Assembly (NCBI GenBank): GCA_039810245.1
Contig: JBDHWQ010000017.1
Location: forward strand, 1 to 64,000
Length of the DNA stretch: 64,000 nt
Origin: CALDSL01 sp039810245
Lineage (GTDB): Bacteria; Chloroflexota; Anaerolineae; Anaerolineales; Anaerolineaceae
Direction: 5' to 3'
Part shown: positions 51,140 to 59,162 of the stretch, one piece after another
How positions within the stretch are numbered: position 1 is the first letter of the stretch
Layout of the letters: every line of letters begins with the position of its first letter
The notes under the pieces: model-generated
The model's database searches: none
Told to the model about the DNA's origin: nothing
The model's input: the letters and a program-made list of their open reading frames with translations, nothing else
Position numbers and translations under genes: made by a program

Positions 51140-52357
51140 CTAGCGTGGCGTAGGGGAATTCCCAGCCTGCGGCACGCCGCTGATCTCCTGCGCTTTGCAC
51201 ACCAGCTCCGACAACCGGTCGAGCATGGAAATGGTTTGCGGCGAGGGCGGCTCTTCCATCTTATCAATCATCTGGCGCACCTCCATCACGCGCTCGTCCA
51301 GCTCGGCAATACGCCGCGCCGACTCAATTTCCTGGTTGGGCGCGGCCGATGCCTGGGTTTCCTGCAGGATACGCCGGGCGGTGATCTGGATCATGGCGGC
51401 TAGGGGTGGAGCAAGGATGATCCCGATCAGCCCCAGCGATTCACCCATGACCATCAACAGGATGACGGTAAGCCACGGGCTGTACTGGCGGCGGCTGGCG
51501 ATGCGCGGCTCGACGACCAGCTCCATGATGGTGAGCACGGCCAGGGTGAACACCGGGGCCACCAGTGCCAGGGGAAACCCGGCAATGAGCGCCACAATGA
51601 GGACGGGGATAATCGCGATGACACCGCCGATCCAGGGCAGCAGCCAGGCCACCGCGGCCAGCACCGCCAGTGCGGTGGGGTAGGGCATACCCATGAGCGT
51701 AAATCCGCCGCCAAGCAGCAGCCCTACCAGCAGGCTTTGGAAAACTTCGCTGCGAATGTAGCTGCCAAGCAGCTTTTCGACATCGCGGCCGACTTCGCGC
51801 CAGCGGGCGCGAACGTCAACCGGCAACAGCGAAAGCCATACGCGCTCAAAGTGGATACGGTCAGCGCTCCAGTAGATGCTGAGCACGAGCGCGCCGAAAA
51901 ACTGGCTGAGAAAGCCAACCGAGCTGGTGGTAACACCCATCAGCGTGGTAACCAGCGCGCCGCCCTGGTCACCGGCGATGGCCGAGTACAGGTCTTCCGG
52001 CGGCGGCAGCCGGGCGATCAGCGCCTGTTGCAGGGAAGAGCCGTGCGGCCAGGTGGCCCACATGCGGTCGTATAGCACGGCGAGGTTATCACCCAGTTGG
52101 CCCAGGTCGCGCACCAGCAGCCCGCTGACGCCCCAGATCAGCCCGATCAGGGTGATAACGATGAGCAGGAAGGTGAGCAGCACCGACACGCCGGATGGTA
52201 GTCCGCGCGCGGTCAACCCGTCGAGCATGGGGCGCACGGTGGCTGCCACGGCCAGGGAGATGAGAAACATGACCACCGCTTCGGGGAAATAGAGCAGCAG
52301 GGCTGCGCCGGCCAGTGTGGCAAAAACGATAATTGTGTACAGGGCAAGCTGCTTCAT
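51140..52357 (-). CDS. AI-2E family transporter (PerM-like)
   Basis: The 405-residue permease has about eight hydrophobic helices and the AI-2E family signatures (YPTALAVLAAVAWLLPWIGGVIAIIPVL, MVMGESLGLIGIILAPPLAAMIQI). A cytoplasmic C-terminal tail with a coiled coil (ESARRIAELDERVMEVRQMI) follows. Family members export small molecules or work as Na+/H+ antiporters; AI-2 transport should not be assumed. It overlaps the upstream paralog by four bases. Confidence 0.9.
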   Translation of the reverse strand: MKQLALYTIIVFATLAGAALLLYFPEAVVMFLISLAVAATVRPMLDGLTARGLPSGVSVLLTFLLIVITLIGLIWGVSGLLVRDLGQLGDNLAVLYDRMWATWPHGSSLQQALIARLPPPEDLYSAIAGDQGGALVTTLMGVTTSSVGFLSQFFGALVLSIYWSADRIHFERVWLSLLPVDVRARWREVGRDVEKLLGSYIRSEVFQSLLVGLLLGGGFTLMGMPYPTALAVLAAVAWLLPWIGGVIAIIPVLIVALIAGFPLALVAPVFTLAVLTIMELVVEPRIASRRQYSPWLTVILLMVMGESLGLIGIILAPPLAAMIQITARRILQETQASAAPNQEIESARRIAELDERVMEVRQMIDKMEEPPSPQTISMLDRLSELVCKAQEISGVPQAGNSPTPR

Positions 52358-53652
52358 ACGGCATTCTCCTGTACTTCTTCCATTTCGGCGCGCGCCAGCA
52401 ATGAATCCAGGTCGTTGACGATCGCCTCAATACTGTCATCAATCTTATCGCTGGGGTCATCGATGGCAGTTTCTTTGTGGCGCACCTGTTTGCGCACGTC
52501 CTGGATGAGCTGCTGGGCTTCATAACGCAGCACGCTGGTGCCGGTGCGCCCCAGCGGCGGCGGTTCGGGAGTTTCGAGGATAGAGCGGTTGACGATGAGC
52601 TGGATGGTGGCAGCCAGCGGCACGGCCAGCAGCGCGCCCCCCAGCCCGAACAGGGAGCTAAAAATAACAAATGCCAGCAAGGAGACCACCGGATTGACGC
52701 CCACTGAGCGGTCCATCACGCGCGGAACCAGCAGGTTGTTTTCGAGCTGCTGGATGACGATGGTAGACACCACCACCCAGATCACTTTTTCGGGAAAGAG
52801 CGCCAGCGCCACCAGCACTGCCGGCAGCGCACCGAGGATGGGTCCAATCAGCGGCACGGCTTCCATCAATCCGGCCAGCACCGCCAGCAGCGGCGCGTAC
52901 GGCAATCCGATAATCAGATAGGCCACCAGCGACATCACTCCAATAGTAAAACAAAGGATGGCCAGCCCACGCAGGTATGCAGATACTTTTTGCTCGGAAG
53001 CCTCGAAGAATTCTCGCGCAGGCTCGCGGCGTTCGGTGGGGATAAAGATTAACAGTGAACGCACGATGCGGTCCCGGTCGATCACCCAGTAAAAGGTGAG
53101 CAGCAGCACAGTGATCGCTAGGAAGAGCGCGTTCAGCAACGGTGGAATGTAGCTAAAGACAAGCTCCGCCTGCCCGAGAGGTTGGTCTGCAGCGGTGGCG
53201 GGCACTGTTGCGCCTGGAAGAACAGTCAGGGTTTCGGGCAGGCGCATGGCGAGGCGCAGCATGATGATGCTGTTGCTGTTGAGCAGGGCCGCGCGCAGGC
53301 TCTGATAGTAACCGGTGAGCGTACCGGCAATCGTGCTGCCCTGTTCGGTAAACAGGGGTACAATCAGGAAAATGAGGCTGCTCAGCGCGCCGGTGACGAG
53401 GATGAACAGCAGCGCGGTGCTCAGCCAGCGGGGCAGACCGCGCCGGCGCAGCCATTCCACGCTGGGACGCAGCGCGGTGCCAAACACAATGGCTTCGAGA
53501 ATACCGAACACCACCAGATAAAAGCGGAACAGCACCCAAAAACCTGCCAAAATTGCCAGCACGATCAGCGTGCCGAGAAACACCTGCCGGGGTGTCCAGG
53601 CAGGCAGCCGCGCCGCACCCCAATCGCGCACCGATCTTTGTGATTCACCCAT
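52354..53652 (-). CDS. AI-2E family transporter (PerM-like), first of tandem pair
   Basis: The 432-residue permease has about eight helices (FGILEAIVFGTALRPSVEWLRRRGLPRW, PYAPLLAVLAGLMEAVPLIGPILGALPAVL, FGLGGALLAVPLAATIQLI) and an acidic C-terminal tail. ATG 53652 is chosen because GAGGA stands five bases before it. It overlaps the next AI-2E gene by four bases, so the two are translated together and may form a hetero-oligomer. Confidence 0.9.
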   Translation of the reverse strand: MGESQRSVRDWGAARLPAWTPRQVFLGTLIVLAILAGFWVLFRFYLVVFGILEAIVFGTALRPSVEWLRRRGLPRWLSTALLFILVTGALSSLIFLIVPLFTEQGSTIAGTLTGYYQSLRAALLNSNSIIMLRLAMRLPETLTVLPGATVPATAADQPLGQAELVFSYIPPLLNALFLAITVLLLTFYWVIDRDRIVRSLLIFIPTERREPAREFFEASEQKVSAYLRGLAILCFTIGVMSLVAYLIIGLPYAPLLAVLAGLMEAVPLIGPILGALPAVLVALALFPEKVIWVVVSTIVIQQLENNLLVPRVMDRSVGVNPVVSLLAFVIFSSLFGLGGALLAVPLAATIQLIVNRSILETPEPPPLGRTGTSVLRYEAQQLIQDVRKQVRHKETAIDDPSDKIDDSIEAIVNDLDSLLARAEMEEVQENAV

Positions 53653-53807
53653 GGTATCCTCAAAGCCAAACGGAAGCATTGTAGAGAACTTCTTCTATTA
53701 TAAACATGCACTGAGCGGGCATTAAACGGGGAAAGCCCGTAACAAATAATAGGACTGTCCCCCATTTTCCACCAAGGAATCCGTTTTACCATAGGTTGTG
53801 GAGCGGT

Positions 53808-54758
53808 ATGTCTTCGATGCGAATTCGGATACCAGAACGGATACGGCAGAGGATCAGCCCAAGACTGGTGGCACTGGACGAGCGTGCCGGCGGCGCGGGA
53901 TCCATCCTGCTGCATGCGTATTACAGCTTTCGTGATATGCGCGCTGCCGAAGCGGCCGCTGCGATGACCTTCTACGCGGTGTTCTCGTTGTTCCCCCTGC
54001 TGGCGCTGCTGGTGATCGTGGGCAGCCTGATCGTCCCAACGCAGGATATCCGCCAGGTGCTTGGCCAGTACCTGACGCCGGTCTTCCCGGTATCGCACGC
54101 TTTTATTGATGAAGTGATTGCGCGGTTTGTGCGCGCGCGGGCAGCCAGCGGTGTGATCGGCGCGGTGACGCTGCTATGGTCGGCTTCAGGTGTGTTTGTG
54201 GTGCTGGCGCGTCACATTACCGCGGCGTGGGAACATGCGCGCATGCGCAACTTTTTGCAGGGCCGTCTGGTAGCGATCTCGACGGTGGGTATGCTGGTGG
54301 TACTGCTGATCGCTGCTATCCTGACCAGTGTGCTGATCAGTTTCGTAACCACGCGCATACCGGTCTTATTTCCCAATATAAACGCCATCCAGCCGCCCGC
54401 GCCGCTGATCGGCATTGCTATCCGGCTGGCGCCGCTGCTGCTGGCCTATATGGTGTTTTTTGTGGCCTACTACCGCCTGCCAACCGTGCCGGTATTGCTG
54501 TCCGAAGCTGCCTGGGGCGCGCTGGCGGTGACGCTGGCGTGGGGCGCCACGTCCAGCCTGTTTAGCTGGTATATCAACAGCCGCGCTGCCACCTTTAACA
54601 CCATTTTTGGCCCGCTGGCGGCGCTGGCGGTGCTGATGCTGTGGATGTATATCAACAGCATCCTGATCATCTTTGGAGCGCATATTTCGGCGGCGGTGGG
54701 GCGGCGCAATATGAGCCGCACGCAGGCCAAAATCAAAATGCCCACCGCAATCGACTGA
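53808..54758 (+). CDS. YihY/BrkB family membrane protein
   Basis: The 316-residue protein has six hydrophobic helices and the YihY signatures AAAMTFYAVFSLFPLLALLVIVGS, LLWSASGVFVVLARHITAAWEH, and STLFSWY-like and NTIFGPLAALAVLMLWMYINSILIIFGAHI blocks. It was once annotated as ribonuclease BN in error. The role is unknown. ATG 53808 follows GGAG; TTG 53796 is possible. The 3' end of the gene forms part of a terminator stem. Confidence 0.9.
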   Translation: MSSMRIRIPERIRQRISPRLVALDERAGGAGSILLHAYYSFRDMRAAEAAAAMTFYAVFSLFPLLALLVIVGSLIVPTQDIRQVLGQYLTPVFPVSHAFIDEVIARFVRARAASGVIGAVTLLWSASGVFVVLARHITAAWEHARMRNFLQGRLVAISTVGMLVVLLIAAILTSVLISFVTTRIPVLFPNINAIQPPAPLIGIAIRLAPLLLAYMVFFVAYYRLPTVPVLLSEAAWGALAVTLAWGATSSLFSWYINSRAATFNTIFGPLAALAVLMLWMYINSILIIFGAHISAAVGRRNMSRTQAKIKMPTAID

Positions 54759-54773
54759 CGCGGCGGGCATTTT
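54735..54773. terminator. Bidirectional terminator overlapping the yihY-like 3' end
   Basis: A 14-base stem with one mismatch (54735-54748 with 54760-54773) has an 11-base loop that contains the yihY stop codon. An A tract leads and a T tract trails, so it serves both this gene and the convergent CBS gene. Confidence 0.8.
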
Positions 54774-54791
54774 GCGGCCTGGGAGCGGCGT

Positions 54792-55223
54792 TTAGCGGTC
54801 GGGTTTGGCCGGTTTCGAAATATCTTCGAGGGCCTTGCCGGTCATTTTTTCATCACTGACGTCGACAGAAAGATCGCCCAGCGAGATGACGCCGACCAGC
54901 TCTTCCTGGCGGTTAACGATAGGAAGGCGGCGGATCTGGCGCTCGCTCATCACGCGCGCGGCTTCTTTGACGTCTTCATCTTCATACAGGAAGAAGAATT
55001 CTTTGGTCATCACTTCTTCGACCCTGGTTTCGTTGGGGTTGCGGCCTTCCGCCGTAGAGCGCAGCACAATATCGCGGTCGGTGATAATGCCAATCATATT
55101 TTCGCTATCAATGACCGGCACGAAGCCTGTGTCAATGTCTTTCATCAGTTTGGCAGCATCGCGCACGGTGGCGTTGCGAGGGATCAACTGCACGTTTTTG
55201 GTCATGACATCTTTCAGTTGCAT
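54792..55223 (-). CDS. Tandem CBS-domain protein
   Basis: The 143-residue protein consists of two CBS motifs (MTKNVQLIPRNATVRDAAKLM.., ENMIGIITDRDIVLR; MTKEFFFLYEDEDVKEAARVM.., QEELVGVISLGDLS). This class binds adenine nucleotides and senses energy or stress. A GGAGG site precedes ATG 55223. It converges with the yihY-like gene. Confidence 0.95.
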   Translation of the reverse strand: MQLKDVMTKNVQLIPRNATVRDAAKLMKDIDTGFVPVIDSENMIGIITDRDIVLRSTAEGRNPNETRVEEVMTKEFFFLYEDEDVKEAARVMSERQIRRLPIVNRQEELVGVISLGDLSVDVSDEKMTGKALEDISKPAKPDR

Positions 55224-55358
55224 TCGTATTCCTCCAGTGGATAAGGTACGTTCCGTTATTATGATGATAAGGGAAATGCGCGTTGGCCGGCAGAAGGGAT
55301 TTACCTACGCGGCCAGTGGGAATGTCCCACAGGACGCCGGGGATGAGGCGCGCGACTA

Positions 55359-55387
55359 TTGACACGCGCAGAATTATCCAGTATACT
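55359..55387 (+). promoter_or_regulatory. Promoter of the cold-shock protein gene
   Basis: TTGACA (55359-55364), a 17-base spacer and TATACT (55382-55387). Transcription near 55394 leaves a leader of about 137 nt before ATG 55531, similar to the long leaders of cold-shock mRNAs. The remaining gap 55224-55358 shows no gene. Confidence 0.85.
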
Positions 55388-55530
55388 TTCGTACGTTGTA
55401 GGATGCAGTACGTTCCTGTTGAGAAAGCAAGCAAGACGGGTCGGGCGCATGCCGGGCTCGTTTTTTGCTGCCAGATCCACAGGACAGCGCTCCTTGATTT
55501 TTTGTGTTACTGCCAGAGGAGGCAAATAGA

Positions 55531-55740
55531 ATGACCGAACGTGTTACCGGAACGGTAAAATGGTTCAACAATACCAAGGGTTACGGCTTCATCGCGCGTG
55601 AAGGCGGCGCCGACATCTTCGTACACTTTTCCGCGATTGAGGGCAATGGTTACCGTTCCCTGACCGAAGGCCAGACGGTTGAATTCTCCGTCGAGCAGGG
55701 CCCGAAGGGCCTGCAGGCCGTAAACGTCATCCCGCAGTAA
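55531..55740 (+). CDS. Cold-shock domain protein (CspA-like)
   Basis: The 69-residue single CSD has RNP-1-like KGYGFIAREGG and RNP-2-like DIFVHFSAI with typical GTVKWFNNTKGYGFI at the N-terminus. It binds single-stranded RNA and DNA as a chaperone. AGAGGAGG stands nine bases before ATG. It is flanked by a consensus promoter and a terminator, a monocistronic unit. Confidence 0.97.
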   Translation: MTERVTGTVKWFNNTKGYGFIAREGGADIFVHFSAIEGNGYRSLTEGQTVEFSVEQGPKGLQAVNVIPQ

Positions 55741-55760
55741 ATAGAAAGACTGCCAATGAC

Positions 55761-55790
55761 ACCGGGATCCGCATGGATCCCGGTTTTTTA
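55761..55790 (+). terminator. Intrinsic terminator after the cold-shock gene
   Basis: A perfect 10-base stem (55761-55770 with 55775-55784) with a GCAT loop is followed by a T tract. Confidence 0.9.
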
Positions 55791-55833
55791 TTTTCCTATC
55801 CACGAATGATGCGCGAGCAACTATGCTCGTCGT

Positions 55834-56697
55834 TCAGGGGTGCCGGTAAATTGTGGCGGAGGGGATGGGGATGATGGTGCAGGCCGTAGAGCCGCCGCTG
55901 GCATCCGATTCGACATGGAACTCGCCGCCCAGGGCGCTGGTGCGCTCGGCGCAGCCGGCCAGGCCGAGGCGCTTCTGGCGCACCAGTTCCAGCCAATGGT
56001 CGGGGACCTGGAAGCCGGAGCCGTCGTCGCGCACAATCATGCGCACCTGATCCCCCTCGATCGTGAGACTGATCCAGATGTTCTCAGCACGGGCATGGCG
56101 AGCGATATTGCTCATCAACTGTTGAAAGTTGTGAAACAGCACCATGCGCACATCTTCCGGCAGGCGGCGGTCGTCGGTGGCGAGGGTGAGATGCACCTGC
56201 AGCCAGGGATACTGCGCTTTGAAACGCTCGGAATATGAAAGGATGGCCTTTCCCAGGCCGTAATGTGAGAGCGCCGGCGGGCGCAGCTCGTAGGAGGTCA
56301 TGCGCAGGTCGTTGAGAATGTGCTGGAGCATTTCGCGTGTTTCGAGCAGCCGGTCACGCGCCGCGCCCTCTTCCATTTCGCTCAGCACAAGGTTAACCTG
56401 ATAGAAGACGCCATACAGGTCCTGCAGCGGCCCATCGTGCAGGTGGCTGGCGAGCTGCGTGCGCTCGATCTCGTTGCCCAGGATCAGCCGCTGGCGCAGC
56501 TCTTCCAGTCGCGCGCGGTTGCCCTGCTGGTTAATCTTCTGCTGCTGTTCCAGCTTTTGGATCAGCCCCGAGAGCTCGGCGAATAAAGCGCGCGCGTCGA
56601 CATCGCCGGAAGACGCGAGATCAGTTGCGCCCTTTTCCAGGGTCCGAATGCGCTGTTTCAGCCGTTCTATATCTTCTCGGATGCTTTGCTGGTCCAC
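55834..56697 (-). CDS. Soluble NarL-type sensor histidine kinase
   Basis: The 287-residue kinase has no membrane helix. It has an N-terminal coiled coil (about 3-75), a HisKA_3-like dimerisation domain with SHLHDGPLQDLYG (phosphoacceptor probably H87) and an HATPase domain with NIARHARAENIWI, VRDDGSGF and LGLAGCAERTSALGG. The start is GTG 56697 behind AAGGAG at seven-base spacing. No response regulator is adjacent. The signal input is unknown and may come through the coiled coil or a partner. Confidence 0.88.
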   Translation of the reverse strand: MDQQSIREDIERLKQRIRTLEKGATDLASSGDVDARALFAELSGLIQKLEQQQKINQQGNRARLEELRQRLILGNEIERTQLASHLHDGPLQDLYGVFYQVNLVLSEMEEGAARDRLLETREMLQHILNDLRMTSYELRPPALSHYGLGKAILSYSERFKAQYPWLQVHLTLATDDRRLPEDVRMVLFHNFQQLMSNIARHARAENIWISLTIEGDQVRMIVRDDGSGFQVPDHWLELVRQKRLGLAGCAERTSALGGEFHVESDASGGSTACTIIPIPSATIYRHP

Positions 56698-56837
56698 GCT
56701 GCACTCCTTGGGAAAGCCTGGGAACCGGGGCCATGCAATGACCAGTTAAGAACACCTTGTCTGGCAAGAAAATCTGGCGGTTCAAAGGCTTGAGCCGCCA
56801 GATGACGCTCTTACAAACCGGATATCCCGCTGCCTGC

Positions 56838-56966
56838 CTATCTGCGCATCCTGCGCTGGGGAAGAGGAACAGGAACCGGGATGCGAACCGGGGTCGGCTG
56901 GGGGGCCGCCATGTCGCGCACGGCCTGGCCGAGGCGGGCTAAAAAGTTCTTGGCTTTTTTCAACAT
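56838..56966 (-). CDS. Small basic, proline-rich protein (42 residues)
   Basis: It starts at ATG 56966 behind AGGAGA at six-base spacing. The product has a basic amphipathic N-terminal half (LKKAKNFLARLGQAVRDM) and a C-terminal tail of alternating Pro/Val ending RRMRR. A candidate promoter (TTGCTG, 17 bases, TATAGT) lies upstream on the minus strand. The function is not recognised. It could be a membrane-binding or antimicrobial-like peptide, or a false gene, but translation signals are good. Confidence 0.5.
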   Translation of the reverse strand: MLKKAKNFLARLGQAVRDMAAPQPTPVRIPVPVPLPQRRMRR

Positions 56967-57057
56967 TTTGTTCTCCTGCAAACCGCCCACCGTGAGGCCT
57001 GGCGGCGATGGTTTATTTTCTATCCGTCCGGCGCTACCTAGCCGGCTATATGTGATT

Positions 57058-57086
57058 ACTATAGCGGCTGGAGAGAAGCACAGCAA
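57058..57086 (-). promoter_or_regulatory. Candidate promoter for the 42-residue protein
   Basis: Minus strand TTGCTG (57081-57086), a 17-base spacer and TATAGT (57058-57063), about 95 bases before the start codon. Confidence 0.4.
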
Positions 57087-57154
57087 GGGTGAGCCTTCCC
57101 CTTATATAAGGTAGGGATTCCCCGGAGAACTGGCGGGCAGACCATGTCGGGGTA

Positions 57155-58906
57155 TCAGTGCAGGGCGAAGGGCAGGAAGAACTGCTGCTTTGGCTCGATT
57201 GTGTCGATTTGCACCGGCACTTCCAGCGGGCCGGACGCATAATCTCCGAGCGGGGTGATGGTGAGCGTTGCGGTGTGCGTGCCGGGGCCTAACGCATTCG
57301 GCGTAACCTGCAGGTGGATCCTATCACCATCCACGGCGGCGCGCAGCCAGCCGGCGCTGGATGCCAGCGTCCAACCGGCGCCGCTGCCGCATGCCTGCTG
57401 CACGCGAATGCTCCAGGTGTAATCGCCGCGGTTTAGCATGGCCGTTTCGCGCAGCGCGGATGGCAAAGCTGCCAGCCGCGGGGCTAGCATGCCGGCGTCC
57501 TGCAACGGGCTGAACTGGTCGAGCGCATCATCTACGTAGCGCACCCAGATGCCCTGCCCGCGATAGTTGCCGCCGGGAACCTGCCAGGTGTACTCCGGCT
57601 GGATGGGGACCGGCGCGGTGAAGAATGTGACCGCATCCACCCACACGTCCACATCGCTTTGCATGTCGAAGTTGATGATCAGGAAGGTTTCGTCGCCGGG
57701 GAATGTGAAGGGCAGCGCGAATTCCTGGTAGGCGTTGGCCTGGGCAAAATCATTGGCGTTGAGCGTGCGTGGTTCCCCACCGGTGATCGACAGCGAAACG
57801 GCGGGCTGCGCCCCACGATTGTCGGCCACTTTCAGGCGAACGTATGCCACCAGCGGTACGTCGCGCAGGAAATCGGTGTTCCACACCCACGTGCCAGTGT
57901 CACTGGTGGTCATCTGGTAGGCCGTGCCGCCCCAGGCGGCGGGGTCGTTCACGCGCTGGCCGCTGCCCCATTTCTTCTCAAAGGTCTGCACAGTGTCATC
58001 TGCCAGCCAGTTGAGGCTGAACTGCATACGCGGCAGCCCGCCGCCATCCAGCCCGAGCAGGGTGGCTTCGCCGGCGGTGGTGCTGAACTGGGCCGGGTCG
58101 TCGAGCGCGTCGGCGCCGGGCGCGCCGTAATAGATCACATCGCTGGCGGTGCGGGTACGGCCGGTGGCGTCGCGCGTGCGCGCGTAGACGGTGCGCCAGC
58201 CTTCTTCGCCGGCGAACAGTTGCCAATTTACGCGCGGCTGGTAGGGCTGCCACTCCGCGCCGCTGAAGCAGGCATCATTGCTGACCTGCATTTCCTGCGC
58301 GCCGGTAAAGCCGCCCCAGCCGTCCGATTTGCCATTATAGATGTACAGGCTCACCGCGGCGCTGGTGGTGCTGGGGGCTTCGTTCTCAATCACCACCGGC
58401 GCGTAGACCGGGTCGACGCCGAAATCCTGGGTGATATAGCTGTTGCCGTCGTCATAATAACCCACGCCGATCTCTCGAAAGTCTCCGTTGAGGATATTGT
58501 CGCGGTGGCCCTGGCTGTTCATCCAACCGGACACGGCATCTTTGGGGTCCATCAGGTAGGGCGCGCAATAGGCGTTTTCCGCGCCGGCCGCGCCCAGGTA
58601 GCCAAAAGCACTGGCGCGGTCCGACGGGCCTTCGCCGTTGGTGTCCTCGTGGCCGCAGAAGCCTTTGGGCCGGTTGGCGATCGAATCCCACGAGAACCAG
58701 CGCGCGGCATGGGTGAGCTGCTGGTTCCAGCGCAGCGGGGCCAGCCCACGCTTCTCGCGCTCCAGGTTGGTCAGGTAAACCGTGCGGGCTTCATATGACC
58801 ACAAGCCGCTGCTCTGCGCGGAAGGGTCAAAGCCCTGGGCGCGGGCTGGGATGGTAATGCTGGCAAGCGCCAGGACGAGCAGAGCCAATTTCCAAAAACG
58901 ATACAT
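57155..58906 (-). CDS. Secreted CAP-domain (SCP/PR1) protein
   Basis: The 583-residue protein starts with a signal peptide (MYRFWKLALLVLALA, cleavage about RAQG). A CAP/SCP domain from about 40 to 165 follows (YLTNLEREKRGLAPLRWNQQLTHAARWFS, ENAYC, GWMNSQGHRDNILNGDFREIGVGYY), then a long beta-rich extracellular region (about 185-580), which includes an Ig-like end. Some CAP proteins bind sterols or lipids or act as proteases; the role here is not known. The start is chosen at ATG 58906 because the signal peptide begins there. A TATGAT hexamer at 59012-59017 on the minus strand is a possible -10. Confidence 0.88.
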   Translation of the reverse strand: MYRFWKLALLVLALASITIPARAQGFDPSAQSSGLWSYEARTVYLTNLEREKRGLAPLRWNQQLTHAARWFSWDSIANRPKGFCGHEDTNGEGPSDRASAFGYLGAAGAENAYCAPYLMDPKDAVSGWMNSQGHRDNILNGDFREIGVGYYDDGNSYITQDFGVDPVYAPVVIENEAPSTTSAAVSLYIYNGKSDGWGGFTGAQEMQVSNDACFSGAEWQPYQPRVNWQLFAGEEGWRTVYARTRDATGRTRTASDVIYYGAPGADALDDPAQFSTTAGEATLLGLDGGGLPRMQFSLNWLADDTVQTFEKKWGSGQRVNDPAAWGGTAYQMTTSDTGTWVWNTDFLRDVPLVAYVRLKVADNRGAQPAVSLSITGGEPRTLNANDFAQANAYQEFALPFTFPGDETFLIINFDMQSDVDVWVDAVTFFTAPVPIQPEYTWQVPGGNYRGQGIWVRYVDDALDQFSPLQDAGMLAPRLAALPSALRETAMLNRGDYTWSIRVQQACGSGAGWTLASSAGWLRAAVDGDRIHLQVTPNALGPGTHTATLTITPLGDYASGPLEVPVQIDTIEPKQQFFLPFALH

Positions 58907-59101
58907 GCTACCGCCATCGGCGCGGGGCATAGCAGCCGCCCGCGTAGTGCTGTGGATAGGATTCCCCCGCGTTTCTACCGTTAAGCATTTCTGGAAACGG
59001 GATACAGGAATATCATACCAAAAAGCATCGCAATTGCGCCTAAGGATTTCATCAGGTGGGTTATACGATTGTGACACGCCGCGGAAAGCACCCCAAAGCG
59101 G

Positions 59102-59130
59102 TTGATTTTATCCCTTACCTGGCATACACT
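59102..59130 (+). promoter_or_regulatory. Promoter for the HerA-like ATPase gene
   Basis: TTGATT (59102-59107), a 17-base spacer and TACACT (59125-59130), then AAGGAG shortly before the ATG at 59163. Confidence 0.55.
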
Positions 59131-59162
59131 TAATATACCCAAAACGCGAAGGAGAATTTACC

